Below, piece by piece: positions 16,123 through 22,806 of a stretch of 64,000 nt of DNA. The stretch covers positions 1,405,663 to 1,469,662 of the forward strand of contig NZ_LVEM01000002.1 of assembly GCF_001641335.1 (NCBI RefSeq). Direction: 5' to 3'. The notes under the pieces are model-generated. The model made no database searches, was not told the DNA's origin, and saw only the letters and a list, made by a program, of their open reading frames with translations. A program made the translations under genes and the position numbers. Numbering within the stretch: the first letter of the stretch is position 1; each line of letters starts with the position of its first letter. The stretch is from Bradyrhizobium stylosanthis (lineage in GTDB: Bacteria > Pseudomonadota > Alphaproteobacteria > Rhizobiales > Xanthobacteraceae).

Positions 16123-17667
16123 ATGAAAAAGCCTTCGAAGACTGCCACCACCCAGCCCAAGCTACCTCCGACACGTACAGCACCTTCCCTACCACCAAAG
16201 CCGCCCTTCAACGGGAAATCATTTTTTCTGAACGACTTGGGCAAGACGCTATTCCCATTACGCACCAATAAGGTCTTAGGCGAGGCTGCGTTCGACAAGT
16301 TCGTCGAGTACGCCAAGTCAAACTCGGACCACTTCCTGCCGCAAAAGCGCGTGTTTGCAATGAAGCAGGGTGGACATCTCCGGCGCACCTTCAAGCTGGA
16401 TCCGGTCGCCGAGATGTTCCTTTACGATCTTTTGTATCGCAATCGTCGCTTTTTCCGTCGCCCAACCAACAAGCAACGTGAGACGTTCGGCTACAATTTC
16501 AACGTAGGCGAACCGACAGAGGCCACCCTTTCCTATCGCGGCTTCAAGGGAGCAATGAGCCAATACAGAAAGACGTACGCCCACAGCATCTCGTTCGACG
16601 TCGCATCATACTTCAACTCAATCTATCATCATGATCTCGTCCATTGGTTTGAACGAATCGGAGCATCCTCCGAGGACGTCAGTGCGCTCGGCAGCTTTCT
16701 AAGAGAAATCAACTCGGGAAGGAGCATCGATTGCCTACCGCAGGGCCTTTACCCTGCAAAGATGATGGGTAACGCGTTTCTTGAGTTTGTGCAGCAGTCA
16801 GGACGATTGCAATCTGACGTGCTTATTCGCTTCATGGATGACTTCGTGCTCTTTGCAAACGACAAGGACACTTTGCTGAGCGATTTTTATTATGTCCAAG
16901 AAGCGCTGAGCGCAAAGGGCCTGTCAGTTAACCCATCCAAGACTCGATTGTTTTTGAAGGGGGATGACGAGATTGAGCGGGCCCTAGATGGAGTTAAAAA
17001 AGGACTTCTCAGAAAACGACGGAGAGTAGTGAGACGCGGGTACGATGAAGACGAAAGCGACGTCGACGAAGAGCTCAGAAATCTGACGAAAAAGGAAACG
17101 GAACTTCTAAGGGAGCTGCTCGCGAGGCCACATCTGGAGGAGGAAGACGCGGAACTCGTACTCTCGTTGATGGGAAATCACTCTGCGGACGTTCTTGCGA
17201 GGTTTGAGGATTTGTTGCGTGACTTTCCTCACCTGGCAAAGAGCATCTACCAATTCACTAAGTTCGTCCGCGACAAACCCTCCCTCTCCGCGATCATCGC
17301 CAAATTCGTAGCACAGAACAAAATCATTCCCGAATTCCAGCTCTTCTGGTTAGGAGTCATCCTTGAAGAGAGTCTATTGGCGACGAAGCAGGCAAGCGAC
17401 ATCGCTCACTCTCTCTATACACACCCATGGGCGACCCCAATCACGAGGGCTAAAGTTCTCGAGATAGCCGACCAGCGCTTTGGCCTCACAGAGCTTCGCG
17501 AGACACACCTGAAGGACGGCACCTCAGATTGGCTCGCCTGGGCTTCCGCTTGCGGCTCCCGAGTAGAAAAGAAGGCCGCAAGAAATTACAGCCTTAAGTA
17601 TTTCAAGAATGCTTCCCCCATAAACAAGCTCATTGGTGAGGTGATAGCCGACTTGCCGCAGCAGTAG
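16123..17667 (+). CDS. Stand-alone reverse transcriptase, likely antiphage (Abi/DRT/unknown group)
   Basis: This 514-residue protein has the RT palm motifs in order: motif A FDVASYFNSIYHHD (Asp159), motif B-like LPQGLYPAKMMGN (205-217), motif C RFMDDF with the catalytic Asp239-Asp240, and motif D GLSVNPSKTRLF (266-277). Residues 280-514 are a charged linker followed by amphipathic helices that look like the HEAT-like alpha-repeat half of abortive-infection RTs. There is no maturase or endonuclease (group II intron), no retron VTG block and no DGR variable repeat nearby. The gene is AT-richer than its neighbours and lies in an island. An intrinsic terminator lies 226 bases past the stop. The exact class is undecided; known relatives protect against phage. 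Confidence 0.85.
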   Translation: MKKPSKTATTQPKLPPTRTAPSLPPKPPFNGKSFFLNDLGKTLFPLRTNKVLGEAAFDKFVEYAKSNSDHFLPQKRVFAMKQGGHLRRTFKLDPVAEMFLYDLLYRNRRFFRRPTNKQRETFGYNFNVGEPTEATLSYRGFKGAMSQYRKTYAHSISFDVASYFNSIYHHDLVHWFERIGASSEDVSALGSFLREINSGRSIDCLPQGLYPAKMMGNAFLEFVQQSGRLQSDVLIRFMDDFVLFANDKDTLLSDFYYVQEALSAKGLSVNPSKTRLFLKGDDEIERALDGVKKGLLRKRRRVVRRGYDEDESDVDEELRNLTKKETELLRELLARPHLEEEDAELVLSLMGNHSADVLARFEDLLRDFPHLAKSIYQFTKFVRDKPSLSAIIAKFVAQNKIIPEFQLFWLGVILEESLLATKQASDIAHSLYTHPWATPITRAKVLEIADQRFGLTELRETHLKDGTSDWLAWASACGSRVEKKAARNYSLKYFKNASPINKLIGEVIADLPQQ

Positions 17668-17730
17668 CCGCGGACGCCCGCCGCTCTACCTTGCGCAATC
17701 CGAGCACAATCCTTCGCCACGCCCGAGCTT

Positions 17731-17806
17731 GATTACGGTGGCAGTGCACTAAACGGTGTCAACTGACGCTATGGCTTTGGAATTTAGTGCACTGTCACCG
17801 TAATTC
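17731..17806. repeat. Hairpin repeat, copy 1
   Basis: Inverted arms attacggtggcagtgcact plus aaa at 17732-17753 and its complement at 17783-17804 (21 of 22 bases pair) enclose a 29-base loop. A near-identical element in the same orientation is at 18721-18797. The size fits a MITE or REP-like hairpin. Confidence 0.9.
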
Positions 17807-17892
17807 CCGTGCCAACCATGAAAGCAATTGTCGATGAGTTTGCTAGGAAGGCGCCCGTGCTTTGAGCCGACTATCCGTGTTGGCTGACCTAA

Positions 17893-17918
17893 GCGCCCTC
17901 TGGGGCGCAATTCTTTTT
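17893..17918 (+). terminator. Intrinsic terminator downstream of the reverse transcriptase
   Basis: gcgccc, a four-base loop and gggcgc are followed by aattcttttt. It lies 226 bases after the RT stop, so an RT transcript that ends here would include hairpin copy 1 in its 3' untranslated part. Confidence 0.75.
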
Positions 17919-18462
17919 ACGAAGGCGTCACGCGAGCTCGGAAGCTTCAAATAATACGATCAGAAATAACCGAAGTCCACTTGCGACTAAAATAGTGATT
18001 TCATGTGGTGGGACGGTTCCTGTGCTACGCGTGAGGTTCTGACCTTGTCGTTTGGGCGCTGAAATGTATGAATCGTACTTAAGGTAACGGAAGTCAGTGG
18101 TTGCTTTGATTCGCAAGGCCTGAGTTTGTAGTTCGAGTCAAGGGTCGTGCCGAACTAAAGCTTCATGAAGTGTAGCCGGGTAAGCGAGTGCTGATCGCTT
18201 AACACCGCAGGACAACTGAGAAGGTGCAACTCCGGGAGATGTCTTCCTGGAGAGGAGATCGGTTGTGCAAAGCTTGAGATGTTGTTGGAGGAGGGGTGAG
18301 CGATGGCTTGGGTAGAGCCGTGGCAGGAACTCTGCACGGCGCTCCCCTGGATCTCTCGTTTACGCAGTCGAGTTAACTGCGGCGCAATTCTCTAATGGTT
18401 AATTAGACCCTAATTTCTGGCGTGAAGCCTACGGGCACCCAGAAGAGCGGACAGGGTTCTAG

Positions 18463-18699
18463 ATGGAGAGTACCGTGGCAAAGGCGGTATCGAAAAAGAG
18501 GAAAGTTGAGCCAGTTGAACCTGTTAAACGCGGGTTGGGCATCGGCCTGGCCGCGGTACTTCGGGAGTCGGAGACCGTACAGAGAGCGTTCGGCCCGAGG
18601 TGGGGCTTCGCACTGATGTTTACGGCAGTCCTGGCTACGGCAGGGGTACAGGCAACAAGCCTAGTCCTGCTGGCCAAGGGCGTGTCCAAGCTGTTCTAG
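18463..18699 (+). CDS. Small single-pass membrane protein (78 aa)
   Basis: This small open frame gives a protein with a basic N-terminus (KKRK), a Pro/Val spacer and one hydrophobic segment (WGFALMFTAVLATAGVQATS, roughly residues 47-66). No family is recognised and the ribosome-binding site is weak. It is the only credible gene between the two hairpin repeats. Such short membrane proteins can be toxins or phage-type effectors, but nothing here shows that. Confidence 0.5.
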   Translation: MESTVAKAVSKKRKVEPVEPVKRGLGIGLAAVLRESETVQRAFGPRWGFALMFTAVLATAGVQATSLVLLAKGVSKLF

Positions 18700-18720
18700 A
18701 CCTATCTTGCGGAGGCGGCG

Positions 18721-18797
18721 GATTAAGGTGACAGTGCACTAAACCATGTCAACGAGCGCTTTGGCCTTGGAATTCAGTGCACTGTCACCGCAATTCC
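18721..18797. repeat. Hairpin repeat, copy 2
   Basis: Second copy of the 17731-17806 element, same orientation, 990 bases away. Its arms (18722-18743 and 18773-18794) pair with three mismatches. The two copies share the loop-side block ttggaatt and most other positions. Confidence 0.9.
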
Positions 18798-18843
18798 TAA
18801 TCGCTCAATGCTTGAACGCGTGCCACTGGGGCGCACCCTCCGT

Positions 18844-19329
18844 TCACTCCTGAGCCGCAAACAGCGTTGTGCCGAAGTCGGCTCTGACTATCAAAAAGCA
18901 ATCGGACAAGGTGCTTTCCCGAACAAAAAGGGTAATACCCGCGCGAATGCCGAGGCCCATCATAGGCATGATTTTGTCGAATTGATTTGGATGTAGAAAC
19001 AAGTTAGCGGATCGCTCGTCGAATTCATCGGCCTTGAAAATGATTCCAATGACACCGTCATTTTCTGTAACTTCGTCGAACGCCGCCGGCCACACCGTCG
19101 CGTCGAGCTTTGCTTGAGATGCCAAGCGGCCGTCTATCGCCAGCGATATACCAAACTCCTTTTGCACGACTTCCGCTCTGCCGGCCTGAAATTGATTATA
19201 GCGGCCAAAGGACGCCCTGCCCCTAATTGTTGCATGCCCGTGAGCGTCCGGACGAGTGTCCATAGCAATGAAACTTACATGAGCTTCTATCGCTCCAATG
19301 ATGATAGAGCCTGACCAATCTAACGGCAT
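18844..19329 (-). CDS. Hypothetical protein of the accessory island
   Basis: This 161-residue protein has no recognised family, signal peptide or membrane segment. It reads as a normal globular sequence, with a run IIIGAIEAHVSFIAMDTRPD near the start and LFLHPNQFDKIMPMMGLGIR later. A GGAG lies about 11 bases before the ATG. GC content is lower than in the core genes around it, consistent with acquisition. It is transcribed toward the hairpin and RT segment. Function unknown. Confidence 0.62.
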   Translation of the reverse strand: MPLDWSGSIIIGAIEAHVSFIAMDTRPDAHGHATIRGRASFGRYNQFQAGRAEVVQKEFGISLAIDGRLASQAKLDATVWPAAFDEVTENDGVIGIIFKADEFDERSANLFLHPNQFDKIMPMMGLGIRAGITLFVRESTLSDCFLIVRADFGTTLFAAQE

Positions 19330-19673
19330 TGACTATGGGTCTCCAACATCTTGCAGTCAGCCTGCGAATTGCGACTATAGCGCCGCATTGCGACGGGCGG
19401 CGATGACAATAGCCAGAGCACGACGGCAGCAGGCGAGCTGTAGCGAGGGCCAGGGCCGCTCGTTGCGCGTGGTAGGAGACGGCAGCGCGCCGGATGGCCA
19501 TCCGGCGGCCTATATAGGCAGCTCGGCGACCCTGTTTTTCCGAAATTCTCCCACGAGGAAGAGGAGCGTCGCCACGCCCGAAATGACGTGGAGGGTAGGG
19601 TCGCCCCCCTTCACACCCGCCCCGATTCGTGCGACCTCCGCCCCCAGCAAAACCCCTCATCTCTGAGCCTTCG
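19330..19673. other. Intergenic region before purD
   Basis: These 344 bases hold no convincing gene. They include an 18-base perfect palindrome gccggatggccatccggc at 19489-19506 and the palindrome cctatatagg at 19509-19518. It marks the change from island-type to core-type composition and presumably holds the purD promoter. Confidence 0.5.
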
Positions 19674-20957
19674 ATGCACATTCTCCTGCTCGGTTCCGGC
19701 GGCCGCGAACATGCCCTGGCGTGGAAAATCGCAGCCTCTCCCCTGGTGACCAAATTCTGGTGCGCGCCCGGCAATGCCGGGATGGCGCGCGAGGCGGAGT
19801 GCGTGGCGCTCGATATCGCCGACCATGCGGCCGTGATCGACTTCTGCAGGACGAATGCGGTCGAGCTCGTGGTGGTCGGCCCGGAAACGCCGCTGGCGGC
19901 CGGCATCGTCGATGACCTCACCGCCGCCGGCATCAAGGCGTTCGGCCCGAACAGGATCCCGGCCCAGCTCGAAAGCTCCAAGGGCTTCACCAAGGCGCTG
20001 TGCACCGAATTCGGCATTCCGACCGGCGCCTACAAGCGCTTCACCAACGCCAATGACGCCCGCGCCTACGTCCAGAGCCAGGGCGCGCCGATCGTCGTGA
20101 AGGCCGACGGCCTTGCCGCCGGCAAGGGCGTCGTCGTCGCCAAGACCGTGCGCGAGGCCGAAGACGCCATCGCCATGATGTTCGAGGGCGCCTTCGGCGA
20201 GGCGGGCGCCGAGGTCGTGATCGAGGAATTCTTGCCCGGCCGCGAGATCAGCTTCTTCGCGCTGTGCGACGGCGAGACCGCGATCCCGCTGGCCTCCGCC
20301 CAGGACCACAAGCGCGTGTTCGACCACGACGTCGGTCCGAACACCGGCGGCATGGGCGCCTATTCGCCGACGCCGCTGGTCACGCCAGGGATCCACGACG
20401 CGATCATGGCGAAGATCATCCTGCCGACGGTCGCCGGCATGAAGCAGCGCGGCACGCCGTTCCGCGGCATCCTCTACGCCGGCATCATGCTGACGACGCA
20501 GGGGCCAAAGCTGTTCGAGTTCAACGTCCGCTTCGGCGATCCCGAGTGCCAGGTGCTGATGCTGCGCATGATGTCGGACATCGTGCCCGCCTTCCTCGCC
20601 GCCTGCGACGGGCAGCTGAAGAATTTCGATCTGCGCTGGCATCCGGAATCCGCGCTCACCGTGGTGATGGCGGCGAAGGGCTATCCCGGCGACTATCAGA
20701 AGGGCACGCGCATCGAAGGGCTCGACGACGCCGCAAAGGTCGAGACCGTCGAGATCTTCCACGCCGGGACGGTTGCGAAGGACGGCGCGATCCTCGCCAA
20801 TGGCGGCCGCGTGCTCAACGTCTGCGCGCTGGGCAAGACCGTGACCGAGGCGCAGGCGCGCGCCTACCAGGCCGTCGACCGCATCAACTGGCCGGACGGC
20901 TTCTGCCGCCGTGACATCGGCTGGCAGGCGGTGGAAGCCGAGAAGGCCAAGGGCTAG
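19674..20957 (+). CDS. purD: Phosphoribosylamine-glycine ligase
   Basis: PurD joins glycine to phosphoribosylamine with ATP, the second step of purine synthesis. The 427-residue protein begins MHILLLGSGGREHALAWK, the family N-terminus, and contains the ATP-grasp elements VVKADGLAAGKGVVVA, HDVGPNTGGMGAYSPTP and the metal site FNVRFGDPECQ. An in-frame ATG 45 bases upstream would add an unconserved extension and is rejected. Core housekeeping gene; it borders the accessory island on its 5' side. Confidence 0.97.
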   Translation: MHILLLGSGGREHALAWKIAASPLVTKFWCAPGNAGMAREAECVALDIADHAAVIDFCRTNAVELVVVGPETPLAAGIVDDLTAAGIKAFGPNRIPAQLESSKGFTKALCTEFGIPTGAYKRFTNANDARAYVQSQGAPIVVKADGLAAGKGVVVAKTVREAEDAIAMMFEGAFGEAGAEVVIEEFLPGREISFFALCDGETAIPLASAQDHKRVFDHDVGPNTGGMGAYSPTPLVTPGIHDAIMAKIILPTVAGMKQRGTPFRGILYAGIMLTTQGPKLFEFNVRFGDPECQVLMLRMMSDIVPAFLAACDGQLKNFDLRWHPESALTVVMAAKGYPGDYQKGTRIEGLDDAAKVETVEIFHAGTVAKDGAILANGGRVLNVCALGKTVTEAQARAYQAVDRINWPDGFCRRDIGWQAVEAEKAKG

Positions 20958-21179
20958 GTCAGGAAAAGGCGGTCATTCCGGACGGCGCGCGGGCACGCGC
21001 CGGTCCGACAATCCCGGCAGTTTGCGCCTTCGCGCCGCCGCATCGACATTCCAGAAATGTGCAATGGGCTGTTGAGGTTAGCGGCCCCGTCTATAATACC
21101 GGTACTGTGCATGGGGTTGTTTTCGACATTTTGCTTTTGTCGGGGCGGCCCAGGACTGACCAGACAAGGATGCAGAAAG

Positions 21180-22082
21180 ATGTCCGATCTCGCCGACCTC
21201 TATCCCGGCTTCGCCTCGGAGTGGATCAACACCTCCTTCGGCCGCATCTTCGCCCGCGTCGGCGGCAAGGGGCCGCCGCTGCTGCTGCTGCACGGCTTCT
21301 CCGAGACGCATGTGATGTGGCACCGCGTGGCGCCCGAGCTTGCCGACAGGTTCACGCTGATCATCGCCGACCTGCCGGGCTATGGCTGGTCGGACATGCC
21401 CGAGAGCGATGCGCTGCACATGCCCTACAGCAAGCGCGCGATGGCGAAGGCCATGGTGCAAGCGATGGAGCAACTCGGCCACGTGCATTTCGCGCTCGCC
21501 GGCCACGACCGCGGCGGCCGCGTCTCGTACCGCCTCGCGCTCGACCATCCCGGCCGGCTGTCGAAGCTTGCCGTGCTCGATATCCTGCCGACCTATAATT
21601 ACTGGGAGCGGATGAACCGCGCCTATGCGCTGAAGATCTACCACTGGACCTTCCTCGCCCAGCCCGCGCCGCTGCCGGAGACGCTGATCTCCGGCAATGG
21701 CGAGTTCTTTCTGCGCTTCAAGATGGCGAGCCAGACCAAGTCGAAGACGCTGGATGCGATCGACAAGCGCGCGCTCGAGCACTACATCGCCCCGTTCCGC
21801 GATCCCGCCCGGGTGCACGCGATGTGCGAGGACTACCGTGCCGGGGCCTATTTCGACTACGACCTCGACAAGGCCGATTTCGAAGCCGGCAAGAAGATCA
21901 CCGTGCCGATGCTGGCGCTGTGGGGCAATGCCGGCATCGCCCAGGCCGCGGCGACCCCGCTCGATACGTGGAAGCAGTGGGCGACCAATGTCGACGGCAT
22001 GCCGGTGGATTCCGGCCACTTCCTCACCGAGGAGAACCCGGACGTGACGGCAAGGGCGCTGCGCGAGTTCTTTGCGGCTTGA
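21180..22082 (+). CDS. Haloacetate/fluoroacetate dehalogenase (alpha/beta hydrolase)
   Basis: This 300-residue enzyme is predicted to cleave the carbon-halogen bond of haloacetates. Its numbering lines up with the R. palustris fluoroacetate dehalogenase as remembered: Asp110 nucleophile in GHDRGGR, Arg111 and Arg114 for the carboxylate, Asp134 and His280 to complete the triad, and His155, Trp156 and Tyr219 for halide. The tryptophan at position 185 of that enzyme is Gln here. The ATG at 21180 has AAGGA upstream and gives this exact register. It stands alone, so the natural substrate is not shown. Confidence 0.88.
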   Translation: MSDLADLYPGFASEWINTSFGRIFARVGGKGPPLLLLHGFSETHVMWHRVAPELADRFTLIIADLPGYGWSDMPESDALHMPYSKRAMAKAMVQAMEQLGHVHFALAGHDRGGRVSYRLALDHPGRLSKLAVLDILPTYNYWERMNRAYALKIYHWTFLAQPAPLPETLISGNGEFFLRFKMASQTKSKTLDAIDKRALEHYIAPFRDPARVHAMCEDYRAGAYFDYDLDKADFEAGKKITVPMLALWGNAGIAQAAATPLDTWKQWATNVDGMPVDSGHFLTEENPDVTARALREFFAA

Positions 22083-22089
22083 GCCACAC

Positions 22090-22212
22090 CGTCATTGCGA
22101 GGAGCCCTTGCGACGAAGCAATCCAGACTGCCTCCATGGAAAGATTCTGGATTGCTTCGCGGAGCCTGTCATCGGGCCGCGCTTCGCGCGGACCCGTTGG
22201 CTCGCAATGACG
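22090..22212. repeat. Dispersed palindromic repeat (cgtcattgcgaggagc type)
   Basis: cgtcattgcgaggagc and its complement gctcgcaatgacg flank inner complementary blocks (gcaatccaga / ctggattgc). A second copy is at 28129-28216. Typical intergenic repeat. Confidence 0.8.
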
Positions 22213-22228
22213 GGGAGGGGGCAGGGGT

Positions 22229-22687
22229 CTACCTCCGCTCCCGAAAAAACTCCCTGAGCAGCCGGGCCGCCTCGCTCTCGCCGACGCCGGAATAGACGTC
22301 CGGCGCGTGGTGGCAGGTCGGCGAGGCGAAGAACCGCACGCCGGACTCGACCGCACCGCCCTTGGGGTCGGCCGCGCCGTAATAGAGCCGCCGGACCCTT
22401 GCAAAGGAGATCGCGCCCGCACACATGGTGCACGGCTCCAGCGTCACGTAGAGGTCGCAGTCGACCAGGCGCTCGCTGCCGATCTTCTTCGCCGCCTCGC
22501 GCAGCGCGACGATCTCGGCATGGGCGGTGGGGTCGTGGTCGGTCAGCGTCCGGTTACCGGCGGTGGCGACGATCTCGTTGTCGCGGACCACGACGCATCC
22601 GATCGGAACTTCGCCCGATTTTCCGGCATTTTCGGCCGCCTGAAGCGCCAAATCCATGAAAGAGGGGGCTTTCAAGCCTCGTATCAT
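22229..22687 (-). CDS. tadA: tRNA adenosine(34) deaminase
   Basis: TadA converts the wobble adenosine of tRNA-Arg(ACG) to inosine. The protein is 152 residues with the zinc deaminase signature HAEIVALREA (His and catalytic Glu) and PCTMCAGAI (two Cys). The ATG at 22685-22687 has an AGG-type site about 10 bases upstream; a frame continuing further upstream has no conserved residues. It is divergent from the pseudouridine synthase gene, 119 bases away. Confidence 0.94.
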   Translation of the reverse strand: MIRGLKAPSFMDLALQAAENAGKSGEVPIGCVVVRDNEIVATAGNRTLTDHDPTAHAEIVALREAAKKIGSERLVDCDLYVTLEPCTMCAGAISFARVRRLYYGAADPKGGAVESGVRFFASPTCHHAPDVYSGVGESEAARLLREFFRERR

Positions 22688-22806
22688 CCGAAGAAACCTG
22701 CTAGTAGCTGCGCCTTCAGCAGAAGTGCTTATGAGTTTTGCCTGAGCATGCGGCTCGGAACGAGCGCGCATAATGCTTAACGGCCACCCCCTGAGTGAGA
22801 TTATTC

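Larger units (their letters stand above)
17668..18462. other. Gene-poor region downstream of the reverse transcriptase
   Basis: These 795 bases are AT-richer than the chromosome around them and hold only short, unconvincing frames. They contain one copy of a 74-base hairpin (17731-17804), an intrinsic terminator (17893-17918) and a small cgcagt/actgcg hairpin near 18365. The stretch after the terminator shows no recognisable feature. Confidence 0.6.

Noticed and set aside
16123..17667. Reverse transcriptase as retron, group II intron or DGR RT
   Set aside because: No msr/msd-like inverted repeat next to it, no retron VTG block, no maturase or HNH domain, no template/variable repeat, and a PQG-type motif B instead of the DGR form.
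17731..17806. Hairpin copy 1 as a simple transcription terminator
   Set aside because: There is no T-run, a 29-base loop, and a near-identical copy 990 bases away; a true terminator lies further on at 17893-17918.
19223..20017. Minus-strand frame crossing the 5' part of purD
   Set aside because: purD motifs are clear on the plus strand and this frame has no motif.
20983..21011. Hairpin after purD as a terminator
   Set aside because: The stem (cggacggcgcg / cgcgccggtccg) has a bulge and no T-run; it is more likely part of an intergenic repeat.
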